Source of the DNA: a virus
Length of the DNA: 40,259 nucleotides
Direction: 5' to 3' (one strand)
IMG/VR virus record: IMGVR_UViG_3300023439_000002
Span: 1 to 40,259 of that record
The position numbers and the translations under genes were made by a program. Positions within the stretch are counted from its first letter, which is position 1. Each line of letters opens with the position of its first letter. Positions 32,082 through 38,124 of the stretch are shown piece by piece. The notes below the pieces were generated by a model. That model made no database searches, was not told the DNA's origin, and worked only from the letters and a program-made list of their open reading frames with translations.

Positions 32082-32288
32082 TTATATATATTTATCTAGT
32101 TTACTACTAGATATTGTTTGAGTACTAGAGAGTTCTAATTTAAGCTTACACACTTCTAATTCCCTAAGAGCCTTATCAAGTTGTGCCCATGCAGTATTTT
32201 CATTTATTCTAGCTTGTTTTAACTGCTTAGATAACTTAGCAAATCTTGCCTCTACTTTTCCCCATTCTTCTTTACTTATTTGGTACAT
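32082..32288 (-). CDS. Small coiled-coil protein, 68 aa
   Basis: The 68-residue product has a continuous charged heptad-like helix (WGKVEARFAKLSKQLKQARI and AQLDKALRELEVCKLKLELS, about 9-54). It may form a dimer or an adaptor. AAAGGAGCTAATTAT precedes ATG, and the start overlaps the upstream gene. Function unknown. Confidence 0.55.
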   Translation of the reverse strand: MYQISKEEWGKVEARFAKLSKQLKQARINENTAWAQLDKALRELEVCKLKLELSSTQTISSSKLDKYI

Positions 32289-32563
32289 ATAATTAGCTCC
32301 TTTAATAAATTTCGTTGCTCAGTTCCCATCCAAAGAGTATCAATATCTTGAATAAATTTTTCAAACTCTAATAATGATATACTTGAATAAAAGATAGTCC
32401 AATCATATTTTGTATTTAGAGAAAAACATTTTCTTTTTTTATTATATGTTATAGCAACAAATTCGTTGATATCTTCTTGATACCAAGTTAAACATGCTAT
32501 ATCGTCAGTTTTAGTAGTTACATTTTCTGTTTTTATTCTTTTAATAAACTTAGTTTTATCCAT
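32276..32563 (-). CDS. Hypothetical early protein, 95 aa
   Basis: The ATG at 32563 is used because AAAGGG stands seven bases upstream, while the longer frame would begin inside the upstream gene. The product begins with a basic stretch (MDKTKFIKRIKTENVTTKTD), has a middle with NKKRKCFSLNTKYDW, and ends with helical LLEFEKFIQDIDTLWMG. No family recognised. Confidence 0.55.
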   Translation of the reverse strand: MDKTKFIKRIKTENVTTKTDDIACLTWYQEDINEFVAITYNKKRKCFSLNTKYDWTIFYSSISLLEFEKFIQDIDTLWMGTEQRNLLKELIICTK

Positions 32564-32564
32564 T

Positions 32565-32798
32565 TTATAACCCTTTTGCATATTCTAATACGTCTTCTTT
32601 ACTATAGTCTATCCAACCATAGTCATTCATGTGTTGTGCTAACTTTTCAGCAAGCTCTAGTAGTGTATCCATATCTTCTTGATTACCAACTAATTGCTCT
32701 TCTGCATAGTCATAATCTATTCTAAGAAGTTGGCCTTCATGAGCCTCCTGTTTCATCTCTAATTCCATTTCATATTTGAGTTCTTCTTGTTTTGTCAT
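32565..32798 (-). CDS. Small acidic early protein, 77 aa
   Basis: This acidic helical protein (QEELKYEMELEMKQEAHEGQ at the start; DMDTLLELAEKLAQHMNDYG, about 38-57) is the first gene after the promoter at 32823. AAAGGAGACAGG lies upstream. Small acidic phage early proteins often inhibit or sequester host factors, but nothing here proves that. Confidence 0.55.
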   Translation of the reverse strand: MTKQEELKYEMELEMKQEAHEGQLLRIDYDYAEEQLVGNQEDMDTLLELAEKLAQHMNDYGWIDYSKEDVLEYAKGL

Positions 32799-32822
32799 CC
32801 TGTCTCCTTTATTTATAATATA

Positions 32823-32848
32823 ATTATAACGAATAATATATTAAAATC
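32823..32848 (-). promoter_or_regulatory. Leftward promoter before the 77-aa gene
   Basis: On the minus strand TATAAT (32823-32828) follows TTCGT and an AT-rich stretch with GATTTTAATATATT. It matches the general family less well than the 37-kb promoters. It is just downstream of the terminator at 32853. Confidence 0.55.
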
Positions 32849-32852
32849 TTAT

Positions 32853-32888
32853 AAAATTCTTAGACTAATTTATAAATCTAAGAATTTT
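32853..32888 (-). terminator. Terminator after the primase-helicase gene
   Basis: AAAATTCTTAGA and TCTAAGAATTTT form a 12-bp stem around a 12-base loop. It begins a few bases after the primase stop, and AT-rich sequence with T runs follows on the minus strand. It would separate the primase message from the next operon. Confidence 0.65.
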
Positions 32889-32892
32889 TTAA

Positions 32893-35115
32893 TTAAGATA
32901 GGTCTATATCATCACCTGGCACCTCTTCAATTTCCTTAGGTGCATTTAATATAGTTATATACTTATACTTCCCTGAGTCAAATATAACTCTCTTATTGTT
33001 ATTAGTTCTAGCTACTATATTATCTATTGTCTTAGCCAGTATATACGAAGCACCAGAAGCTTTTAGTTTATCTTGTAGGCTCTTAGTGTTAACTATGTAA
33101 TTGTTAGACTTGTCATATTTATACTCTACATCCTCTGGAGAGAGCTGGAACATCTCTAACACTCTAGTATATGTTTGGTATCGCTGGTCTTTGTATAGTA
33201 GGTTAGAAGCTGTGTCAGACTTATCAGAAGTTGCCTCAATATATGTAAGATATGACTGTGAGTGCTGTCGTGAGTAGGCACTGCTATACTCTTCTCTTGT
33301 TACTATTATAGTACATTCATTCCCTATCCAGTAGTAGAAGTCAAGTAGTGAAGCCTCTGACATAAGGGCATCTAGGTCACTCTTATCATAGTTACCACCT
33401 CTAAGTTTTTCTAATGGCATCGGCATGTATACAGTGTGTATCCTACGTGATGAGTTTATGTCTGTATGCAACTTAGTCCACGAGTTACCTGTAACCCATA
33501 TCTTTATTATACTCTGCACTGTCGTTGCTGTCTGCTGCATCCCTCTATATGTTACTATGCCGTTAGAGCCTGATATTGTCTTAAGCCTCTCTAGCATATC
33601 ATCCTGTTCTGAAAATCTCCACTCACCTACCTCTGAAAATATTACATTCTCTTTAGTCTGCCAGTTTGAGTGCTTATCCTTCATTAGTGTGTAGTCTAAG
33701 CTTTGTGCTGGCTCTGAAAACCCCCTAGTCATTATATTTATAGAGAGGTCTTTACCTGTACCTTCCTCACCAACTATATGTGTTACTACTGGAGTGTATT
33801 CAAATGTAGAATATCTGTACTTCATAGCACCTATAAGATACTCATACTCATCACCCCACATGTATTGTAAGAGTTCTAGAAATCTGTATGGTATAGAGTA
33901 TGTGCTAGGTTTTGCCCCATTAAATGCTTGTAGGTAACGATTATGGATTGCAGTATTAAATTTAGCATTTCCTCGTGAATACTCACCGTCATGGTAGCCA
34001 TAGTCCTTAGAATAATCAGCATAGGTAGTTACTGTCTTAATCTTAGTAGTATCTCTACGTAACTGCTCTGGCCGCACCCTAGTTATCTTCTCCATGAGCT
34101 CTATATATACAGACCTATTCTTTAAGCGGTGAAGTATCTGCTGTGCAATACTATTTTTATATGAGACTAGGTACTCTCCAGTTGCTGAGTCATAAAATAC
34201 TTCTATAGGTGTTTTAATCTCCTTATGTGTTACTGTATATGTTATCTGCTTAGTTACTATATTAGGGTCATATCTCCATAGTCCATTAGTATTAGCTAGC
34301 ATCCTCTGGATATGCTCCGAGTGTAGCTCTGCCTGTGTTTTCCTACCTGTGTGCTGGTTATACTTCTCCATAGTTGCTATGTAATCTTCATGATTAATTG
34401 TTAAGTCTGATGCTAGACGAGTGCTCAGTCGCTTATATACCTCATTAGACTGCTGAGGTGGTATAGGGTCTGGTAAGCTATAGAACTCATTAAACTGCAC
34501 CTGTGTAATTAAGTTTGCTAAGTATTCCTTAACTAGTGTTGCTGCATTGTCAGAGTTCCTCTCTAGTGGTGATAGTGCTATCGCCCTAGCATTCTTAGGT
34601 AGTGAATTAATAACTATATTTGATATTAAAGTGTTAATAGCTGTATTGTATTTCGTTAGAGTATATGTATCGTTGTGATATAGTATCTCCTTACCTGTCT
34701 CTGCCTTTGTTGGTGCGATAACATTATGAGTTGGTCCACTTAATATATCTAGTGTTGATTGCTTAGTATGTTGTGCTGGTAGTGTGATACTAGGGTTTTC
34801 TAGGTAGTAGAAGTGCCCACCCTTTCTCAAGCTCTTAACTATATATACACATTGATATTGTTGCTGGAGTTGTGAATTGTACCTTAGTGCCTCCTCAAAA
34901 CTCTCGTTGGTGTCAAAGTCTATTATAGTGAGATTGGTAGTGGGTACTATATATACCGTGTCTAGGTCTGCTAGCTCGTTGAGTGGTATAGTACTTTGGT
35001 TCTCTTTGGTGCCCCACTTTACTTTCTTGTAATAGTTACTAAGCTGTTTCTTAGTGTCTTTAGTTACCTTAAAGTCCTTAGGTGTGTTGAGTGATACTAT
35101 TTGTATATTAGTCAT
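32893..35115 (-). CDS. Primase-polymerase/helicase, bifunctional replication protein
   Basis: I chose ATG 35115; the longer frame from 35142 runs into the upstream gene. The 740-residue protein has an N-terminal prim-pol part with LTIIDFDTNES (catalytic Asp pair about 66-68), SLRKGGHFYYLE, and DILSGPTHNVIAP; and a C-terminal SF3/D5-like ATPase with Walker A HIVGEEGTGKD (about 446-456) and NVIFSEVGEWRF (about 490-501) as Walker B. It would lay primers and unwind DNA with the family A polymerase and SSB. Its early position beside an iteron-like array supports an initiator role. Confidence 0.78.
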   Translation of the reverse strand: MTNIQIVSLNTPKDFKVTKDTKKQLSNYYKKVKWGTKENQSTIPLNELADLDTVYIVPTTNLTIIDFDTNESFEEALRYNSQLQQQYQCVYIVKSLRKGGHFYYLENPSITLPAQHTKQSTLDILSGPTHNVIAPTKAETGKEILYHNDTYTLTKYNTAINTLISNIVINSLPKNARAIALSPLERNSDNAATLVKEYLANLITQVQFNEFYSLPDPIPPQQSNEVYKRLSTRLASDLTINHEDYIATMEKYNQHTGRKTQAELHSEHIQRMLANTNGLWRYDPNIVTKQITYTVTHKEIKTPIEVFYDSATGEYLVSYKNSIAQQILHRLKNRSVYIELMEKITRVRPEQLRRDTTKIKTVTTYADYSKDYGYHDGEYSRGNAKFNTAIHNRYLQAFNGAKPSTYSIPYRFLELLQYMWGDEYEYLIGAMKYRYSTFEYTPVVTHIVGEEGTGKDLSINIMTRGFSEPAQSLDYTLMKDKHSNWQTKENVIFSEVGEWRFSEQDDMLERLKTISGSNGIVTYRGMQQTATTVQSIIKIWVTGNSWTKLHTDINSSRRIHTVYMPMPLEKLRGGNYDKSDLDALMSEASLLDFYYWIGNECTIIVTREEYSSAYSRQHSQSYLTYIEATSDKSDTASNLLYKDQRYQTYTRVLEMFQLSPEDVEYKYDKSNNYIVNTKSLQDKLKASGASYILAKTIDNIVARTNNNKRVIFDSGKYKYITILNAPKEIEEVPGDDIDLS

Positions 35116-35335
35116 TGTTAGTATCCTTATTGTCTTGGGCATTTGCTATAGCTAATATAAGTGGTTTAACTACTGAAAATGAGGTAGAGTGTTTGAAGCC
35201 TATTTTCTTGGATACTATATGGTGCTTATATTCCTTAATATCGTTAGCTATCTCAGGTGCGAAGGTAACTATATGGTTCCAGTAGTCAGGGTCTTTATGT
35301 GCCTTGATATATTCTAGCCATTGCTTGTAATTCAT
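35108..35335 (-). CDS. Hypothetical early protein, 75 aa
   Basis: The first gene after promoter 35368 encodes a 75-residue, helical, His/Lys-rich protein (NYKQWLEYIKAHKDPDYWNH, then EYKHHIVSKKIGFKHS). Its stop overlaps the primase start by eight bases, and AAGGAATATA precedes its own ATG. It may act with the primase, but no motif is visible. Confidence 0.58.
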   Translation of the reverse strand: MNYKQWLEYIKAHKDPDYWNHIVTFAPEIANDIKEYKHHIVSKKIGFKHSTSFSVVKPLILAIANAQDNKDTNND

Positions 35336-35367
35336 TATATTCCTTTGATTACTATTTATTTGTTAGT

Positions 35368-35405
35368 ATTATATCATATTATATATTAAAAATATATTAA
35401 AAATA
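35368..35405 (-). promoter_or_regulatory. Leftward promoter of the primase operon
   Basis: On the minus strand TATAAT (35368-35373) is preceded by ATATG and by two TTTTTAATATA blocks 11 bp apart. It uses the same periodic design with a distinct block sequence. It drives the 75-residue gene and the primase-helicase. Confidence 0.72.
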
Positions 35406-35439
35406 TGAATTAATTTATAAAACTTATTTGAGTTTGCTT

Positions 35440-35707
35440 GTCTTATTAGTCTTATTTGAGATTTGTGTTGGCATATTAGTCTTTTGTGTCCTATTTGGCT
35501 TATTGAGATTTGGTTGTGCTGTATATTGGATTTTTTGGACTGTCAAAAGACTAATAAGACAAAAGACATGTGCCCGAGGCTCTTTACGTAAGGGAATGTG
35601 GTTGAACTGTGCCGGCATATTCAGCTTATTAGTCTTTTGTGTCTTTTCAGTCTTTTTGTATATTTTATATTGTCTTATTAGTCTTATTAGTCTTATTAGT
35701 CTTATTA
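35440..35707. repeat. GTCTTATTA iteron-like array with a 15-bp inverted repeat
   Basis: GTCTTATTA is present at 35440-35448 with a near copy at 35449-35457, and in four perfect tandem copies at 35672-35707. Related AGTCTTTTGTGTC elements lie at about 35478 and 35632. An inverted pair CAAAAGACTAATAAG (35544-35558) / CTTATTAGTCTTTTG (35625-35639) surrounds a 66-base GC-richer insert. The 421-bp space from 35336 to 35756 has no gene I can support. It is a candidate origin or structured RNA beside the primase operon. Confidence 0.7.
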
Positions 35708-35756
35708 TATTTATTTATAATTAAAATAGATAATAAAATAAAACAAAATAAAACAA

Positions 35757-35969
35757 CTATAGTTCAATAGTACCTCGCTGGATTATGCTTAGCTCTACAA
35801 ACATACTATCGTCCAGCTTTGACACTCGTATACACTTAGTTAGCAAATCGTTAACATCAATAGCATTAATAGGAACTTCTAACTTATATTGCTTATTACC
35901 TATTAGTCTACTACAATATACCATAGTAGACTCCATAGTTATGGTTGTGGTTTTATATTTTACCGTCAT
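35757..35969 (-). CDS. Hypothetical early protein, 70 aa
   Basis: The ATG at 35969 is preferred because GAGGAG stands seven bases upstream, in the preceding gene. The product is beta-rich (MTVKYKTTTITMESTMVYCS) and ends with IQRGTIEL. It overlaps the upstream gene by 17 bases. Not recognised. Confidence 0.55.
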   Translation of the reverse strand: MTVKYKTTTITMESTMVYCSRLIGNKQYKLEVPINAIDVNDLLTKCIRVSKLDDSMFVELSIIQRGTIEL

Positions 35970-36174
35970 GGCTAAACTCCTCAAATAGTTTTAGGGTCCT
36001 ATAGTTAGTTACAAAGACATCATAGTGCCCATGATTACTTAATTGGGTACAAGCCTCACTAGCAGGACACTCATCACACTCTTGTGTACATTCGAAATCA
36101 TTTTCAAAAAATTCGAAAATAAATCCAGACTCTTTTGCACGTTCTAGCTCTTTAACAATAGTATTCTTACCCAT
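35953..36174 (-). CDS. Small Cys-rich early protein, 73 aa
   Basis: The middle contains four Cys and an acidic run, FECTQECDECPASEACTQLS (about 28-47), spaced as in a metal-binding knuckle, with a helix before and an aromatic/basic segment after (YDVFVTNYRTLKLFEEFS). Metal or iron-sulfur binding is an inference. AAGGAC lies upstream. It follows the UUCG hairpin at 36216. Confidence 0.58.
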   Translation of the reverse strand: MGKNTIVKELERAKESGFIFEFFENDFECTQECDECPASEACTQLSNHGHYDVFVTNYRTLKLFEEFSHDGKI

Positions 36175-36215
36175 AATATAGTCCTTATATTAGTATGATA
36201 CAATAGTATCTATAA

Positions 36216-36233
36216 GACTCTCCGAAGAGAGTC
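36216..36233 (-). terminator. UUCG-loop hairpin, terminator or RNA-stabilising element
   Basis: On the minus strand GACTCTC pairs with GAGAGTC around TTCG. It lies after the 36242 gene and is followed by TTATAGATACTATTG, a tail shared with the hairpin at 36749. Termination strength is uncertain. Confidence 0.6.
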
Positions 36234-36241
36234 ATAAGAGA

Positions 36242-36700
36242 CTACTCACCTTTGAAGGCTAACCAATCCCTCTCATAGTCATAAGTTTCCGGACTATTGA
36301 GAGAGTCTTTAAGAGCCTTCGACTCTTTGGCAAGTTCTTGAGCCTTCTCAAAGTCACCGTTAGCCATTGCCTCAACGGCTTGTGAGTCAAGTTTTTTGAT
36401 TTGGCTATTAAGTTTATTCCAGAGACTTATAGAAGCCTTACAATAGCCTTTCGATTTACCTTTCGATATAACCATATCTTCTTGTGGTTCATATCGTTGA
36501 TGAAATCGGCAGTAATAGTGCATAATACCGTCAATTTCTTTTGGCGGATTTGCAGAATTCCCGGCGCCACTTTTCGGCATTAAATTAGTATCTAAAATAT
36601 TAGATAACTTTTCTTTAAAAGCTTTTGACAACTTTGGTTGCGACTCTAGTAGTTCGAGCACTTCTGTACTAACTTTGTTATATAATTCTGTTTTAGTCAT
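36242..36700 (-). CDS. Early protein of unknown function, paralogue of the product of 29074
   Basis: The ATG at 36700 has AGGAA six bases upstream; the frame to 36736 is longer without a site. The 152-residue protein shares KLSNILDTNLMPK and a following Cys/His-containing region (IMHYYCRFHQRYEPQEDMVI) with the product of 29074, then KGKSKGYCKASISLWNKLN and a helical tail with repeated AxxxAxELAKE. Possible metal ligands are two Cys and two His. It follows promoters at 37 kb and lies between two UUCG hairpins. Confidence 0.6.
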   Translation of the reverse strand: MTKTELYNKVSTEVLELLESQPKLSKAFKEKLSNILDTNLMPKSGAGNSANPPKEIDGIMHYYCRFHQRYEPQEDMVISKGKSKGYCKASISLWNKLNSQIKKLDSQAVEAMANGDFEKAQELAKESKALKDSLNSPETYDYERDWLAFKGE

Positions 36701-36748
36701 AATAGGTTCCTGTTTGGTTAATTTGACACTATGCACTAGTATCTATAA

Positions 36749-36766
36749 AACGACTCGAAAGTCGTT
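36749..36766 (-). terminator. UUCG-loop hairpin after the first early gene
   Basis: On the minus strand AACGACT pairs with AGTCGTT around TTCG and is followed by TTTATAGATACTAG. It begins nine bases after the stop of the 67-residue gene and precedes the 36242 gene. It may be a terminator or stabilising hairpin. Confidence 0.62.
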
Positions 36767-36774
36767 CTAAGATA

Positions 36775-36978
36775 TTATTTACGGGTATCAAAATCAGATT
36801 TAATGGCTTCAATTATATGATTATTATTATTGGCACCGTAACAATAGGTTGAATAATATAAATTTAACTCAGCATTTTCGTAAAATATAAATGTGCAATC
36901 GCCTTGGCCTAAGTTATCTTCGTACATATATTTAAATTCAATCGAATTTAATTTAATCGTTTTCATTTCCATTTTCAT
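36775..36978 (-). CDS. First early protein, 67 aa, unknown
   Basis: This 67-residue protein is the first gene of the leftward block, directly after three promoters. It is acidic and Asn/Tyr-rich (AELNLYYSTYCYGANNNNHI), with one Gly-rich turn (NLGQGDCTFIFY). AAGGATATG provides the start signal. First early genes often inhibit host functions, but nothing here is diagnostic. Confidence 0.6.
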   Translation of the reverse strand: MKMEMKTIKLNSIEFKYMYEDNLGQGDCTFIFYENAELNLYYSTYCYGANNNNHIIEAIKSDFDTRK

Positions 36979-36993
36979 ATCCTTCGTTTTAAT

Positions 36994-37032
36994 ATTATAA
37001 TTATATCATAATGAAGATTAAACGAAGATTAA
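36994..37032 (-). promoter_or_regulatory. Early promoter 1 of three tandem leftward promoters
   Basis: On the minus strand TATAAT (37000-37005) is preceded by TATGA, then TTTAATCTTCA and TTTAATCTTCG, 11 bases apart. It lies 22 bases before the first early gene and is the clearest example of the periodic promoter family. Confidence 0.75.
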
Positions 37033-37182
37033 ATTAAAAAGAAATTTTTAATCAATTTAATTCGCTCGTCTTCCGTTTGATAATTAAATTATATCATAAA
37101 AAAGATTAAACGAAGATTAAATTAAAAAGAAATTTTTAATCAATTTAATTCGCTCGTCTTCCGTTTGATAATTAAATTATAT
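37014..37182. repeat. Two 81-bp direct repeats on an 88-bp period, each carrying a promoter upstream block
   Basis: 37014-37094 and 37102-37182 are identical over 81 bases by eye. Each contains AAGATTAAACGAAGATTAAA (the promoter block, read on the minus strand as TTTAATCTTCG) and CGCTCGTCTTCCGTTTGA. The repeat duplicates the upstream region of promoters 37000 and 37088. Confidence 0.85.
37088..37125 (-). promoter_or_regulatory. Early promoter 2
   Basis: On the minus strand TATAAT (37088-37093) is preceded by TATGA, TTTAATCTTTT and TTTAATCTTCG. It is carried on the second copy of the 88-bp repeat and transcribes through promoter 1. Confidence 0.72.
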
Positions 37183-37215
37183 GCTATTTAATATTAAAAT
37201 TAGATTAAATATACC
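37176..37215 (-). promoter_or_regulatory. Early promoter 3
   Basis: On the minus strand TATAAT (37176-37181) is preceded by AGCA, TTTTAATATTA and ATTTAATCTAA. It is the most upstream of the three leftward promoters. The block is more diverged. Confidence 0.6.
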
Positions 37216-37273
37216 TTAAATTTATATTAAATTTATATATTAATATTAATATCATATTATATTTTAATCTTTA

Positions 37274-37331
37274 TTATGCTATTCGCGTGCGCGTCGCACG
37301 ATTATATGAGACGCGCACGCGAATAGCATAA
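37274..37331. repeat. GC-rich 22-bp perfect inverted repeat
   Basis: The arms begin TTATGCTATTCGCGTGCGCG and end GACGCGCACGCGAATAGCAT (37274-37295 and 37310-37331), perfect over 22 bp, with a 14-base loop. It is the most GC-rich spot in an AT-rich intergenic region, and lies between divergent operons. It may be a terminator, a cruciform in an origin, or part of a packaging site. Confidence 0.8.
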
Positions 37332-37348
37332 ATATACTTAAACTTCGC

Positions 37349-37378
37349 TTAAATTTATGAACTAGTTCATAAATTTAA
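37349..37378. repeat. Perfect 30-bp palindrome
   Basis: Bases 37349-37378 read the same on both strands, with centre GAACT|AGTTC and outer TTAAATTTAT. This is a dyad with no loop, suited to a dimeric DNA-binding protein. Confidence 0.8.
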
Positions 37379-37402
37379 TATAAATTTAATATTATGGTCT
37401 GG

Positions 37403-37409
37403 CCCCCCC
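37403..37409. other. C7 tract next to the palindrome
   Basis: GGTCTGGCCCCCCCATCGAC is unusual in this AT-rich region. It lies about 330 bp before the small terminase gene, where packaging sites are often found. I have no direct evidence that it is a cut site. Confidence 0.3.
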
Positions 37410-37445
37410 ATCGACAGTTTGACTTTATAATTATAATAATACAAA

Positions 37446-37661
37446 GGCTAGAGAAATACAACCAATTTTAAAACACCTTCACAATTTAACACAATTATAA
37501 CACTTACTAGAAGCTAGAGAAATACAACCAATTTTAAAACGCTTACTCTTATAAGAGCAAGCCTTCACAATTTAACACAATTATAACACTTACTAGAAGC
37601 TAGAGAAATACAACCAATTTTAAAACGCTTACTCTTATAAGAGCAAGCCTTCACAATTATA
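37446..37661. repeat. Direct repeats of 66 and 86 bp before the terminase genes
   Basis: Three copies of GCTAGAGAAATACAACCAAT start at 37447, 37513 and 37599. Copies 2 and 3 include the near-palindrome GCTTACTCTTATAAGAGCAA plus GC (37541-37562 and 37627-37648); copy 1 lacks this 20-base element. ACAATTTAACACAATTATAA lies between copies. They may be binding sites for the small terminase or a replication protein. Confidence 0.78.
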
Positions 37662-37689
37662 ACACAATCTACTAAATATCCCATCTAAG

Positions 37690-37717
37690 CAAACTTTAAT
37701 CTAATTTAAGATATAAT
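37690..37717 (+). promoter_or_regulatory. Rightward promoter before the terminase genes
   Basis: TATAAT (37712-37717) follows AAGA and TTTAATCTAATTTAAG, the early-type block with one repeat. The small terminase ATG lies 18 bases downstream after AAAAAGGACTCAC. Confidence 0.65.
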
Positions 37718-37734
37718 TAACAAAAAGGACTCAC

Positions 37735-38124
37735 ATGAACTCCCTACCAGAAGCATTAGTTAAGATTTATAAAAGAGAATACGAAACTACAGATATAACT
37801 AAAAGTGCTTTACAAGCTAAATATCAATTACCAACAATTCCAGAGGATTGGATGAAACCATCTAAACCTACCGAAACTAACAAACAAGAAGCCATAGTAC
37901 CACCTAGTACCAATACTGAAAAGATAGAAGAGTTTAAGAAGTTAGCTCTAAACCATGCTCTAAAGTTTATGCAGGATGATGCGCAATTTGCTGAGGTAAA
38001 AGAGTTTAAGGATATGGTTAGTATAGTAGGCACAATAGAGGCATCATATAAAGACACTAAGCCAGAGAATACTATAAATATAGCGATACAGAATATAGTT
38101 AAAGGGTTTACAGATGACTGCTAG
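37735..38124 (+). CDS. Small terminase subunit
   Basis: This 129-residue protein is mostly helical. The N-terminal part (LPEALVKIYKREYETTDITK, residues 4-23) may form a DNA-binding helical domain, followed by a Pro/Thr-rich linker (KPTETNKQEAIVPPSTNTEK) and a C-terminal helical oligomerisation part. Position immediately before the large terminase, overlapping it by 11 bases, is the standard one. It should recognise packaging DNA, probably in the repeated region upstream. No specific motif was seen, so the call depends on position and shape. Confidence 0.65.
   Translation: MNSLPEALVKIYKREYETTDITKSALQAKYQLPTIPEDWMKPSKPTETNKQEAIVPPSTNTEKIEEFKKLALNHALKFMQDDAQFAEVKEFKDMVSIVGTIEASYKDTKPENTINIAIQNIVKGFTDDC

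Noticed and set aside
35545-35640. tRNA or similar RNA in the GC-richer insert
   Set aside because: No cloverleaf or CCA-end pattern can be folded by eye; only the outer 15-bp stem is clear.
35428-35724. 98-residue rightward frame and 64-residue leftward frame across the iteron region
   Set aside because: Both lack ribosome sites, and their repeated Leu/Ile/Ser or Asn/Lys/Thr runs come from the 9-mer DNA repeats.
37435-37680. CRISPR array
   Set aside because: Units are 66-86 bp with matching rather than unique intervals; there are no cas genes.
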